Shown here: in pieces, positions 18,369 to 26,885 of the stretch
Numbering within the stretch: position 1 is the first letter of the stretch
How the letters are laid out: the number at the start of each line of letters is the position of its first letter
Assembly: GCF_012927185.1 (NCBI RefSeq)
Contig: NZ_JABBGB010000001.1
Span: forward strand, 1,674,001-1,738,000
DNA from: Pseudoflavitalea sp. G-6-1-2
Lineage (GTDB): Bacteria; Bacteroidota; Bacteroidia; Chitinophagales; Chitinophagaceae
Direction of reading: 5' to 3'
Length of the DNA stretch: 64,000 nt
Made by a program: the position numbers and the translations under genes
Notes under the pieces: model-generated
What the model was told of the DNA's origin: nothing
The model's database searches: none
What the model saw: only the letters and a program-made list of their open reading frames with translations

Positions 18369-19682
18369 TTACAGTTTCTCCAGCAGCTCCACTACCTTTT
18401 CTCTTTTGAGAATGAGATAGCCGAGCCTGTCGTTGCTGATGCCTTCTTTCAGCTGATAGCTGAAATGCAACTGGTCGCCGGATACTGTCGTTTCAAAGTA
18501 TCTGAATGAAATATTTGGAAATACTTTCAGTTCTTCTCCGATTTCGTAGAGGTGTGTGCTGAGAATGAAAAGTGAGCTCCTGATCTTGATGAGTCCTTTG
18601 ATTACGGTGGATGAACACTTCATGGCATCCTGCACATTGGTGCCTTTGAAGAGTTCGTCGATAAGCACCAGCCATTTCTTTCCATCGTTGATGCGGATGA
18701 TGGTATCGCGGATGCGCTGCACTTCGTTGAAGAAATAACTCTCTCCTTTCACTATGTTGTCCATCACGTTGATATTGCTTAGCAATCCGTCGAAGATGGT
18801 GAGGCGCATATGTTCTGCAGGCACGCCCATACCCAGATGTGCGAGGTATACCGAAGATCCTACTGCTTTGATGAACGTGCTCTTGCCGGCCATATTGGCT
18901 CCGGTGAGGAAGAGGAAATTGCTTTCCTTATCCATCCTTACATCATAGCTTACCGGTGTTGGCAATAGTATATGATAGAGTTGCTTTGCATCGATCGCAG
19001 CCTGTGGCGAATCGATGAATTCAGGGAATGTAAGTTTGAAATGCTGCATGGCCCTTGCCATGGAATACCATGCATCGAAACGGCCATAAATGCTGATCAG
19101 TTCAAGCGCCTGCGATTTAAAATGATCTCTGAGAAAGCCGCCATAATACACCACTTCGCGCGGTTCGAGTTTTTTGGTGCTGTTGCGCTGCATCAGCTCT
19201 TTCAGTATCGGTTTATTGAGCAGGTCTTTTGCACGATGGAGGTAGCTGCGCACGAGCAGGGGCACTTCATTTTCATCGAAGAAATTGATGAGAGTATCCA
19301 TTCCTTTCACGAAATCGCCGAAATGGGAAATGGAATATCTCACCAGCGAATAATCTGCTACGTGAAAAACACGATAGGTGAATGCATTGAGAAAACCCGG
19401 AGAGGGTATGCTGTCGATGCCCGTATCGTAAAACCTTTCCATCACCATCAGCGTTCCGTTTGAAATGCTGGTGGGCCATTTGCTGAGATTGGCAAGTATC
19501 ACTTTCAGTATCTGCTGCGTTTGTGCAATCTGCTGCGGATCGTTGAAAGGATTGAGAAAATACTTCAGCAACCATTCTCTTCCTTCCACCGTTTGGGTGA
19601 AATTGAGGCGGTGGAAGATGGAGAATTCTTCTTCGTGCTGAAAAATGGATAAGTCGTTAAAGGTTGTGTTGTCAATCTGCAT
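18369..19682 (-). CDS. Short MutS-like ATPase
   Basis: A 437-residue protein with the MutS C-terminal ATPase: Walker A in LTGANMAGKSTFIKAVG (near residue 265), the MutS-typical LLSNINVMDNIVKGESYFFNEVQRI, and Walker B LVLIDELFKGTNVQDAM. The N-terminal half is helical and matches a MutS core/lever region only; the mismatch-recognising domain I is absent, and no nuclease domain is attached. It is therefore unlikely to be the main mismatch-repair MutS. Its substrate is unknown. It lies 18 bases after pyrC, suggesting a pyrC-mutS-like-M1 transcript. Confidence 0.85.
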   Translation of the reverse strand: MQIDNTTFNDLSIFQHEEEFSIFHRLNFTQTVEGREWLLKYFLNPFNDPQQIAQTQQILKVILANLSKWPTSISNGTLMVMERFYDTGIDSIPSPGFLNAFTYRVFHVADYSLVRYSISHFGDFVKGMDTLINFFDENEVPLLVRSYLHRAKDLLNKPILKELMQRNSTKKLEPREVVYYGGFLRDHFKSQALELISIYGRFDAWYSMARAMQHFKLTFPEFIDSPQAAIDAKQLYHILLPTPVSYDVRMDKESNFLFLTGANMAGKSTFIKAVGSSVYLAHLGMGVPAEHMRLTIFDGLLSNINVMDNIVKGESYFFNEVQRIRDTIIRINDGKKWLVLIDELFKGTNVQDAMKCSSTVIKGLIKIRSSLFILSTHLYEIGEELKVFPNISFRYFETTVSGDQLHFSYQLKEGISNDRLGYLILKREKVVELLEKL

Positions 19683-19700
19683 AAATGACCGGGATGAGGG

Positions 19701-21041
19701 TTAACGTGCAAACAAAAGCCGTTGTCCCTTCTGAGATTCGTTCCACTCCCCATTTCCATACACCAGATGCCCGTTTACGAAGGTATGTGTGATGGTTGCG
19801 GGAGCGGTGAATCCTTCGAGAGGGCTCCAGCCGCATTTGTACAATATGTTTGCCTTGCTGATAAGGGTCGATTGGTTCATGTCTACAAGTACCAGATCTG
19901 CGTGGTATCCTTCGCGAATGAATCCTCTGTCTGCGATCTGGTAACATTTTGCTACGGCATGGCTCATTTTCTCCACTACTTTTTCGAGGCTGATCTTCCC
20001 CTGCTTCACGTAGTGCAGCATCAGCAGCAATGAATGCTGAACCAAGGGGAGACCTGCATGAGCTTTCTCATAGGGCTCTTCTTTTTCTTCCCAGGTATGC
20101 GGGGCATGGTCGGTGGCTATTACATCGAGCCTGTCGTCTAACAGTGCCTGCCAGAGCGCTTCACGGTTATGCGGCGCCTTGATGGCCGGGTTGCATTTGA
20201 TGAGATTGCCTTTCTGCGCATAATCGTTGCTGGTGAAATGCAGGTGATGCACACATACTTCGGCTGTGATTCGCTTCTCTTCGAGCGGAAGCATATTGGT
20301 GAACAGTTGCAGTTCTTTTTCGGTGCTGATATGCAGAATGTGCAGTCGTGTATTATATTTCTTGGCTATCTGGATAGCGCGGAAACTGCTTTCGAAGCAG
20401 GCATTCTCATCGCGGATGATGGGATGATCAGCTGGTTCCAGTGTGCCTTTCTCTGCCTTGAGCCGTTCGAAGTTTTCTTTGATGATCTTCTCATCTTCAC
20501 AGTGTGTGGCAATGAGCACTTCACTCTCGCGGAAGATCTTGTCGATGGTGAGATAATTGTCTACCAGCAATCCTCCGGTAGAGGATCCCATGAATATTTT
20601 GATGCCCGCGATTTCATTTTTGCGGTCGTTGGTACGAAGCGCTTCATCGGCATTATCGTTACTGGTACCCATGTAGAAAGAGTAATTGGCCAGTGATGTC
20701 TGCGATGCGATCTGGTATTTGTTTTCGAGCAGTTCCTGTGTAAATACGGGAGGTACGGTATTGGGCATTTCCATGAAGGTGGTTACCCCACCGGCTACTG
20801 CTGCTTTGGCTTCGGTATAGATATTGGCTTTATGGGTGAGACCGGGTTCGCGGAAATGTACCTGATCGTCGATGGCTCCGGGCAGCAGGTATTTGCCTTC
20901 TCCGTTGATCTCCGTAACGGCCACTGATGGTTGAATACTGTTGCCGATCTTTTCTATCCTTCCATTCATGATAAGCACATCTTTGGCCTCCATTTTGCCT
21001 TCATTCACTACTATTGCGTTCTTTATCAGGTAATTTTGCAT
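19701..21041 (-). CDS. pyrC: Dihydroorotase
   Basis: A 446-residue dihydroorotase (cyclises carbamoyl aspartate in pyrimidine synthesis). The metal-site region reads DDQVHFREPGLTHKA, so the first histidine of the usual HxH pair is Gln. Later ligands are present: the lysine in IKIFMGSSTGG, histidines in ATHCEDE and LHILHIST, and the aspartate in ATDHAPHTWEEK. The ATG at 21041 (MQNYLIKNAIVV) is preferred; an upstream in-frame start at 21086 would overlap the divergent gene. Bacteroidota enzymes of this type may carry this Gln naturally. It lies divergent from the RemB-like gene with 39 bases between starts. Confidence 0.9.
   Translation of the reverse strand: MQNYLIKNAIVVNEGKMEAKDVLIMNGRIEKIGNSIQPSVAVTEINGEGKYLLPGAIDDQVHFREPGLTHKANIYTEAKAAVAGGVTTFMEMPNTVPPVFTQELLENKYQIASQTSLANYSFYMGTSNDNADEALRTNDRKNEIAGIKIFMGSSTGGLLVDNYLTIDKIFRESEVLIATHCEDEKIIKENFERLKAEKGTLEPADHPIIRDENACFESSFRAIQIAKKYNTRLHILHISTEKELQLFTNMLPLEEKRITAEVCVHHLHFTSNDYAQKGNLIKCNPAIKAPHNREALWQALLDDRLDVIATDHAPHTWEEKEEPYEKAHAGLPLVQHSLLLMLHYVKQGKISLEKVVEKMSHAVAKCYQIADRGFIREGYHADLVLVDMNQSTLISKANILYKCGWSPLEGFTAPATITHTFVNGHLVYGNGEWNESQKGQRLLFAR
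21031..21038 (+). promoter_or_regulatory. Bacteroidota -7 element TAATTTTG
   Basis: TAATTTTG fits TAnnTTTG exactly and sits 43 bases before the ATG at 21081, inside the first codons of divergent pyrC. A TTG lies 14 bases upstream, closer than the usual 18-21. It supports the ATG at 21081 rather than the longer frame from 20931. Confidence 0.35.
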
Positions 21042-21080
21042 AACTTGAATTTCAAAAGCCAATTTAATAAACAATCCAAC

Positions 21081-22772
21081 ATGCAATTTATTGTAAAAAC
21101 CGTTTTCGGCCTTTCAATTACAATAATTCCCTTCATTTCCTGGTCCCAAAGCACCTATCTGCAGCAGAGCAATAAGCATCAGGCTTTTCTCGACAGGCTG
21201 GAGATAAAGCTTCAGTCCAATCTGAGTCTGAATATAGAATCCGCCAAAAGCCTCAACAGGCGCACGGCAGTAAGAACGAGCGAGCTTGCGGATTCTCTTT
21301 ACAGGTCAGGTGCATTGCAGCTTTCAAAGGTCGATCAGTACAATCTGCAAAGTGTGCTGATGAATAACAGTGAATGGGTGGAAGGCGATAAAAGCAGTTT
21401 CAACAGCCGCAAAAGCGTTTGGAATACTTTTTATAAAACCAAGGCCAATCTGTTTGAAGTAAATGAGAAGGATTTCTTCCTGGCGGTAAACCCGGTGTTT
21501 CAGGGACAGATCTCCGAGCAGACAGATTATGATGGCAAACGCCCCTTTGTAAATACCAAGGGTATTTCAGTGCGGGGTATGATTGCCGACCGGCTCGGAT
21601 TCTCCGCCTACGTAACCGATAACCAGGAACGTGGGCCGCTGTTTGTGCAGCAGAGGATTGCTGCCATGAATGCCGTACCCGGCGTAGGGTTCTACAAAAG
21701 ATACAAAACCACCGGCACGGATTATTTCGATGCAAGAGGTTCTATCAATTTCACTGCTGCGAAGTACCTCGATTTTCAGTTCGGATACGATAAGATGTTC
21801 ATCGGAAACGGCTACCGCAGCCTCTTTCTGAGCGACTTCGGCAACAGTTATCTGTTTCTGAAGATCAGCACCAGGATCTGGAAATTCAACTACACCAATA
21901 TCTGGACGGAACTCACCCCTACTACACCAGGTATCAATAACGGAGATAAGCTGCTCGATAAAAAATATGCAGCCATCCGTCACCTCAGCCTGCAGGCTAC
22001 CAAATGGCTGAATGTAGGAATATTCGAATCGGTGGTGTTTGGAAGAAGAAATCATTTCGACTTCACTTATCTCAATCCGATTATGTTCCTGCGCGTGTCT
22101 GAGCAACAGAATGGTAGTGCAGACAATGCTATGGTGGGCTTCGACTTCAAAGCCAATGTAGCGAAGAAGCTGCAGTTCTATGGTCAGTGGATGATCGACG
22201 AATTCAAGCAGAGTGAGCTCAGAGCCGGTAAGGGATGGTGGGGAAATAAATTCGGTATACAGCTGGGAGGAAAATATATCGATGCCTTCAAGATCAATAA
22301 CCTCGATCTGCAGGGTGAATTGAATCTGGTGCGTCCGTTCACCTACTCGCACTACGATTCCATTTCAACATACACGCATTACAATCAGCCGATGGCGCAT
22401 CCGCTGGGAGCAAACTTCATCGAAGCGATCGGTATCATCCGTTATCAGCCGATTCCGAAGCTTACTGCTTCTGCACGATTGATTTTCTGGAAGCAGGGAG
22501 TAGATACTGCGAAAAGCAATTTCGGGACTGACATTTTCAAAACCAATGATACGCGTTCGCATGGCGACTATGGATACAAGTTACCTGCAGGGCCGAGATC
22601 AACTGGCTTCAATGCACAACTCTTAGTGTCTTACGAACTGAAAGAAAACCTGTTTATCGATGGATCTGTGATGATCAGAAAACTCACAGCGAATGTATTT
22701 CCCGATCAGAAAACGAACCTGTTTTCGCTGGGCATCCGCATGAATATGATGCGCCGGGAATACGACTATTGA
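21081..22772 (+). CDS. RemB / Wzi-like outer-membrane beta-barrel protein
   Basis: A 563-residue exported protein: signal peptide ending ISWSQ (about residue 22), a coiled N-terminal segment, then a long run of alternating amphipathic strands with frequent aromatic ends (FFLAVNPVFQGQ, YLDFQFGYDKMFIGNGYRSLFLSD, FGIQLGGKYI). The GNGYRSLFLSD region and overall plan resemble the gliding-motility protein RemB and capsule-assembly Wzi family. The ATG at 21081 starts the signal peptide; the frame stays open upstream to 20931 but that part is antisense to pyrC. A role in surface polysaccharide anchoring or gliding is inference. Confidence 0.8.
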   Translation: MQFIVKTVFGLSITIIPFISWSQSTYLQQSNKHQAFLDRLEIKLQSNLSLNIESAKSLNRRTAVRTSELADSLYRSGALQLSKVDQYNLQSVLMNNSEWVEGDKSSFNSRKSVWNTFYKTKANLFEVNEKDFFLAVNPVFQGQISEQTDYDGKRPFVNTKGISVRGMIADRLGFSAYVTDNQERGPLFVQQRIAAMNAVPGVGFYKRYKTTGTDYFDARGSINFTAAKYLDFQFGYDKMFIGNGYRSLFLSDFGNSYLFLKISTRIWKFNYTNIWTELTPTTPGINNGDKLLDKKYAAIRHLSLQATKWLNVGIFESVVFGRRNHFDFTYLNPIMFLRVSEQQNGSADNAMVGFDFKANVAKKLQFYGQWMIDEFKQSELRAGKGWWGNKFGIQLGGKYIDAFKINNLDLQGELNLVRPFTYSHYDSISTYTHYNQPMAHPLGANFIEAIGIIRYQPIPKLTASARLIFWKQGVDTAKSNFGTDIFKTNDTRSHGDYGYKLPAGPRSTGFNAQLLVSYELKENLFIDGSVMIRKLTANVFPDQKTNLFSLGIRMNMMRREYDY

Positions 22773-22817
22773 GTTTGTTCAGTTGAATTACTGAACCAAA
22801 AAAGAAGAAAACTTACT

Positions 22818-22867
22818 TCCGGATGAAGCATCCGGATAAAAAGCCGGAGCTGTTGTTCCGGCTTTTT
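22818..22867 (+). terminator. Tandem hairpins ending in a rho-independent terminator
   Basis: A perfect 8-bp stem (TCCGGATG/CATCCGGA, loop AAG) at 22818-22836 is followed at once by an 11-bp stem at 22838-22867 (left arm 22838-22848, right arm 22857-22867) that ends in a T run. The second is a standard terminator for the RemB-like gene; the first has no T tract and may protect the 3' end. Confidence 0.8.
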
Positions 22868-23213
22868 CTTGTCCCTGTTTTGGAAATTCAGGGCAAACCC
22901 GACAATAGGACTGGTTAAATATTACCGTAAGCTTAACGCGTAATTGAAAAGACCAGGGATTGTATTTTGCTGAAATTGAGACAATTAGCGTGGAGATTAT
23001 TGAGGTAGGGACATAAAAAAACTGCCGCTTGTGGGCGGCAGTTCACTAATCAAATACCATTAACCATTAAACCTTATCCTATGATGTAAAATTAATGATT
23101 TTTTATTCGCTACATAATATTTGTTCGAAAAGTTTTGCCCACATTGTTTACATTTTTGATCACAAAAGGTATTGAACTACTTTGATTGTTGTCGTAGGGA
23201 TCGATCACAATGC
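22868..23213. other. 346-base intergenic stretch with a structured 3' region on the minus strand
   Basis: No credible gene was seen. The minus strand carries a strong terminator (23014-23042). Just before it lies an A/T-rich stretch, 23043-23095, with short repeated words (ACCATTAACCATTAAACC on the plus strand). This could be a long 3' UTR of the gene ending at 23214 or a separate small RNA; I found no clear promoter for it. Confidence 0.4.
23014..23042 (-). terminator. Minus-strand rho-independent terminator
   Basis: Arms ACTGCCGC (23021-23028) and GCGGCAGT (23035-23042) pair perfectly. On the minus strand the stem is followed by seven T (plus A run 23014-23020). It is about 170 bases past the stop at 23214. 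Confidence 0.8.
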
Positions 23214-23828
23214 TTACAAGTGTACGTATGTGCGGAGAACCTTATCGCAATCGCAGTTTGCGGGCTTCAATGAGTCGATAGATTTTTTTTCTTTCTGCAG
23301 CGATTTCGCTTCGGCTGCATTCTTCGATTCTTTAGCTCTGATCTGCAGATCGGCAGCATCTGTTTCACTGATCACGTCATTGATCTCCGCTGCTGTAGCG
23401 GCTTTCAGGCTCAGCTGAATCTGCTGCCGCCCTCCGGTGATGAAATCTGTTTTTCCAAAAAGCATGCTATTGTCCGATTCTGTCATCGCAATAATAAATG
23501 CTTTCTGTTTTTGGGGAAGTGATAGTTCTGAAGCAGGATCGATAAAATAAAACACCTCACCATTCTCTGCACGCCTTGCTCCTGCAAGAAAAACGCGGAT
23601 GCCCGGAACTACGAGATACACATCTGTTGCATTGTCTTTTGCCTGGGGAATCTGCACACTGATCTCTGTTTCTTCTCCCTTCATTTTTGTTGTGAGCATG
23701 TCTACATTCTGCCATCCCCAGGCACTGATGTTGAATTGATACCTGTTCGCATCGATATTATCCGTATTCGTCAATTGCTCTACTGTCACTTCCGGAGTTC
23801 CGATGGGCTCTCTGAAGCACATCCACAT
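23214..23828 (-). CDS. Downstream half of the cytochrome lipoprotein, probably split by a frameshift
   Basis: This frame encodes up to 204 residues from an ATG at 23828 with no signal peptide. The content (NRYQFNISAWGWQNVDML, DVYLVVPGIRVFLAGARRAENG, a charged, Ala/Lys-rich tail) looks like an exported beta-rich domain rather than a cytoplasmic protein. It overlaps the end of the upstream cytochrome c frame by 43 bases in another frame, and the text reads on naturally from upstream FFKDPNDA to downstream CFREPIGTPEV. I read the two as one gene broken by an indel near 23835. Independent translation by coupling cannot be excluded. No recognised domain. Confidence 0.5.
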   Translation of the reverse strand: MWMCFREPIGTPEVTVEQLTNTDNIDANRYQFNISAWGWQNVDMLTTKMKGEETEISVQIPQAKDNATDVYLVVPGIRVFLAGARRAENGEVFYFIDPASELSLPQKQKAFIIAMTESDNSMLFGKTDFITGGRQQIQLSLKAATAAEINDVISETDAADLQIRAKESKNAAEAKSLQKEKKSIDSLKPANCDCDKVLRTYVHL

Positions 23829-24568
23829 CGCACAGCATCATTGGGATCTTTGAAAAATACTTTATATGGAGTACTACTGTGAGCGAGATCATTCAGGCGA
23901 GTACCCAGCTGCTTGTGCATCCCCTTCTCCCATTTATCATTGGCTGTGAATTCAGCGCTGCTGTTCTTTTTGAACTGTTCAATTTTTAGCCTGCTCTTGT
24001 GTCTTATTACCAGCGTGCCTTTCATGCGCATTGTTTCGTCCCAGGAGATGAGATAACCTGCTTTCATCAGATTTTCAAGGCAACTGTCAAAATAAGGAGC
24101 GTAGGTTTTCAACTCTGAAGGCTTGTAATCACCTCTACCCGAAATCTGGTCGATGTAGGCATAGATCACCCGGAGTTCTTCATCGGTAATAACAGGAAAA
24201 TAATTCTGACGCAAACCATTCCAGTAAAGGTACTGGGCTCCGAAATAAATATTTCCTTCCCGCATCACAGTGGTGCTGTTTCGGGTAAAATCGTATAACA
24301 TTTTCGGATGTTCAGGATCTATCTGCTTCAACCTTTGGGTGATATGGAAAAGGGGAGGACCTGCAAGATCTTTTGAAATATGATGGCAGGTGGTGCAATT
24401 GTCATTGAAAAGTTTGCTGCCATGTGCAATGTCTGAAGAACTAACGGAGTCGGGTATCAGGGCGTTGCCGCAGAATGCTCTTTCCTCTTTTGGATCGGGT
24501 ACTCCAAATTCCGAGCAGCTGATGGCCAGGCAAAGCAATCCGGCTACAAGCCAGTAATACTTTTTCAT
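23786..24568 (-). CDS. Lipoprotein c-type cytochrome (3' end frame-disrupted?)
   Basis: A 260-residue frame. The ATG at 24568 starts a lipoprotein signal (MKKYYWLVAGLL then LAISC, acylated Cys18); an earlier start at 24640 would put 24 non-signal residues in front. A single haem site CTTCH lies at residues 58-62 in a short cytochrome c domain (to about residue 140), so it is probably an electron carrier tethered in the periplasm. The last 14 residues (RCGCASESPSELRK) look out of frame, and the neighbouring frame 23214-23828 appears to continue the protein. Starts 61 bases after the stop of porT's frame. Confidence 0.75.
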   Translation of the reverse strand: MKKYYWLVAGLLCLAISCSEFGVPDPKEERAFCGNALIPDSVSSSDIAHGSKLFNDNCTTCHHISKDLAGPPLFHITQRLKQIDPEHPKMLYDFTRNSTTVMREGNIYFGAQYLYWNGLRQNYFPVITDEELRVIYAYIDQISGRGDYKPSELKTYAPYFDSCLENLMKAGYLISWDETMRMKGTLVIRHKSRLKIEQFKKNSSAEFTANDKWEKGMHKQLGTRLNDLAHSSTPYKVFFKDPNDAVRCGCASESPSELRK

Positions 24569-24629
24569 AGCAAGGGGGTGTGTTGATAGCACAACGCATG
24601 GCGATACGGAAAAGTTGTCTCCGGTTCGC

Positions 24630-25373
24630 TTATCCCTCAAATATCAATGAGAAAATGATCATTCTCGACTGCAGCTTGTCGATAGTGCTGGAGTATTTCA
24701 GGTTCGCATCGCGGCTATGAACATTCATCAGGCCATTGCTGATCTTGATCTCCGGAGAAAGAATAAATACCGGGAAGTAAAAGTTGAAACCGATACCGGC
24801 TTCCACTCCGAAATCGTATTTCTTCAGTTTCACCAGATCTTCTGCGCGGCGTGCGGTTGAGTTGGAAGATAAATCGTATTCGAACTTCGCTCCCGCAAAC
24901 ATATATACGCGGAAATTATCGATGCGGTCTGAGCGGAACTTGATATGAACGGGAAGACCAAGCTGAATGGATTCTATTTTCTTGGTCATTACTTTCTGTT
25001 CTTCCTTCACCGGATCGGGATTCTTCAAGTGATAGGTGAGGTTCTTGTAAGAGAACAGCAGTTGTGGGAAGATGGCCCTGATCTCCCAGCGCTCAGAAAG
25101 GCGGTAGGTGTGAATGCCTGCAAGCCCGAAGCCGCCTGCATTTTCAGGATCCACTACGGATACGCTATCCTGACCCATATACGCGGGATGATGGCTTACA
25201 TTGAAACGGCTGGTATTGTACATCAGTGCAATACCGAGGTAATATTTTTTCTCATCATGATTGGGAAGGTTCAGCTCGCGCTGTGCCATTCCTTTCATAG
25301 AAGCTGAGAGTAGTACCAATATGTACGCCAGGCGAATCAGCTGGCTTTTTTGTTGCCGCAGTAAATTGTGCAT
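24630..25373 (-). CDS. porT: PorT family outer-membrane barrel protein
   Basis: A 247-residue small beta-barrel with a signal peptide (hydrophobic stretch to MKGMAQ, about residue 31) and strands ending in aromatic residues (KKYYLGIALMYNTSRFNV, WEIRAIFPQLLFSYKNLTY, FRVYMFAGAKFEY, FGVEAGIGFNFYFPVFILSPEIKIS). PorT is required for type IX secretion and gliding in Bacteroidota. The position directly after ubiE, with the ATG inside the ubiE 3' end (37-base overlap), is the arrangement I expect for porT. The family is short and variable, so context carries weight. Confidence 0.85.
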   Translation of the reverse strand: MHNLLRQQKSQLIRLAYILVLLSASMKGMAQRELNLPNHDEKKYYLGIALMYNTSRFNVSHHPAYMGQDSVSVVDPENAGGFGLAGIHTYRLSERWEIRAIFPQLLFSYKNLTYHLKNPDPVKEEQKVMTKKIESIQLGLPVHIKFRSDRIDNFRVYMFAGAKFEYDLSSNSTARRAEDLVKLKKYDFGVEAGIGFNFYFPVFILSPEIKISNGLMNVHSRDANLKYSSTIDKLQSRMIIFSLIFEG

Positions 25374-26089
25374 ATGCCTAAAGTCAACCTTTTTAGCCTT
25401 GTATCGGAGAACCCGGCTTGTTGTAAAATGTGTAGAAATGTTTCGCCTTCGGGGAATGCTTTTACTGAGTTATTTAAATATTGGTACGCGTCTTTATTCT
25501 TGCTCAACCATTGCCCTGCTTTGGGGGCAACTACATTCAAATATAAGTTGTATAATCCTTTAAAAGCAACCTGTTTTGGTTTAGAGAATTCGAGGATTAT
25601 GGCGCGGCCTCCCGGTTTCAGTACGCGGTACATTTCTGAAAGCCCTTTGTCGAGGTCCTCGAAATTGCGTACACCAAAGGCCACCGTTACGGCATCAAAC
25701 GAATTGTCCGGAAAATTTATTGCTTCCGAATCGCCTTTCAGGAGCTCGATTTGCTGATTTAACCCCAGTTTGGCAACCTTCTGGCGGCCAACCGCCAGCA
25801 TCTGTTCGGAAATGTCGATTCCCGTGATCTTTTCGGGCTGGAGTATCTTTTGGGTCATGATGGCTACATCGGCGGTTCCGGTGGCCACATCGAGTATCCG
25901 CTTAGGCTGGATATCTTTCAGCTGACGGATAGCTTTCTTCCTCCATCCTTTGTCTATTCCGATGCTGAGAAAACGGTTCAGCAGGTCGTACCGGCCTGCG
26001 ATCTGGTCGAACATTGCCTCTACCTGCTCTTTCTTTCCCTGTTTAGACTGGTCGAAGGGAACAATCGTATCGTGCGTAAACTTTGCCAT
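25337..26089 (-). CDS. ubiE: Demethylmenaquinone / ubiquinone methyltransferase
   Basis: A 250-residue SAM-dependent C-methyltransferase that makes menaquinone from demethylmenaquinone in this quinone background. Motifs: AGRYDLLNRFLSIGID(K)GWRKKAI, SAM site ILDVATGTADVAI, GIDISEQMLAVGRQK, FDAVTVAFGVRNFEDL, YRVLKPGGRAIILEFSKP. The ATG at 26089 (MAKFTHDTIVPF) is preferred to one at 26152. It overlaps porT by 37 bases and is divergent from engB, with 52 bases between starts. Confidence 0.95.
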   Translation of the reverse strand: MAKFTHDTIVPFDQSKQGKKEQVEAMFDQIAGRYDLLNRFLSIGIDKGWRKKAIRQLKDIQPKRILDVATGTADVAIMTQKILQPEKITGIDISEQMLAVGRQKVAKLGLNQQIELLKGDSEAINFPDNSFDAVTVAFGVRNFEDLDKGLSEMYRVLKPGGRAIILEFSKPKQVAFKGLYNLYLNVVAPKAGQWLSKNKDAYQYLNNSVKAFPEGETFLHILQQAGFSDTRLKRLTLGICTIYCGNKKAS

Positions 26090-26141
26090 GCGGGGGCGAA
26101 GATACAGCATATCCGTATCTTGCAGCCCTAATTGGAGTACC

Positions 26142-26816
26142 ATGTTGATCAAATCGGCGAATTATCTCATCAGTTGTCCAGACATTAAAGACTGCCCTAA
26201 GGGCGACAAACCGGAGTATGCATTTATCGGCCGGAGCAACGTGGGCAAGAGCTCACTGATCAACATGCTCACCAATCAGTCGAAACTGGCAAAGACTTCC
26301 GGAACTCCCGGCAAAACGCAGCTGATCAATTTCTTCGATATCGAAAGTGTGTCGGGTTCGCAGGAAACGGGGGCAGAGAGAAACAGCCGCGGCCAGTTCA
26401 TTGGAGAGCAGAAATGGTCTATCGTGGATCTTCCCGGTTATGGCTTCGCCAAAGTAAGCCAGAAGCAACGCAACAACTGGGAGCAGATGATCGAGAATTA
26501 TCTGCGCAAGCGCGAGAACCTGGTGAATGTCTTTCTGCTGATCGACAGCCGTCACGGACCTCAGAAAATCGATCTCGATTTTGTGAACAACCTCGGCAAA
26601 TGGGAGATCCCTTTTGCACTCACCTTCACCAAAGCAGATAAAGAAACACAGAAAGAAGTATCCAAGAATGTGAAATCATTTCTGGATGCGATGCGTAAGA
26701 CCTGGCAGTTTTTGCCCCGTCATTTTGTAACGAGCGCCGAAAAGAAAATGGGACGCGATAAGATCCTCGGATTTATCGAAGAATGCAATCACGCATTCGC
26801 AAATCCAGAGCAATAA
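26142..26816 (+). CDS. engB: Ribosome biogenesis GTP-binding protein YihA/YsxC
   Basis: A 224-residue TRAFAC GTPase needed for 50S subunit assembly. G motifs are complete: G1 GRSNVGKSS (30-38), G2 around SGTPGKTQ, G3 DLPGYGFA, G4 TKAD and G5 SAEKK. The ATG at 26142 (MLIKSANYL) is chosen; the open frame extends to 25950 but those residues are antisense to ubiE. There is a family-unusual insert of about 15 residues (GSQETGAERNSRGQ) before G3. It ends in a shared terminator with ykuK. Confidence 0.95.
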   Translation: MLIKSANYLISCPDIKDCPKGDKPEYAFIGRSNVGKSSLINMLTNQSKLAKTSGTPGKTQLINFFDIESVSGSQETGAERNSRGQFIGEQKWSIVDLPGYGFAKVSQKQRNNWEQMIENYLRKRENLVNVFLLIDSRHGPQKIDLDFVNNLGKWEIPFALTFTKADKETQKEVSKNVKSFLDAMRKTWQFLPRHFVTSAEKKMGRDKILGFIEECNHAFANPEQ

Positions 26817-26845
26817 ATTCACCGTCGAGAGATCTTCTCAACATA

Positions 26846-26885
26846 AAACTAAAAACCCCCGCAGACGAGCGAGGGTTTTTAGTTT
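26846..26885. terminator. Bidirectional terminator between engB and ykuK
   Basis: The arms ACTAAAAACCC (from 26848) and GGGTTTTTAGT (to 26882) pair across a GC-rich middle, with A/T tracts on both sides so that it can work in both directions. The stop codon of ykuK (26879-26881) lies inside the right arm. Confidence 0.8.
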
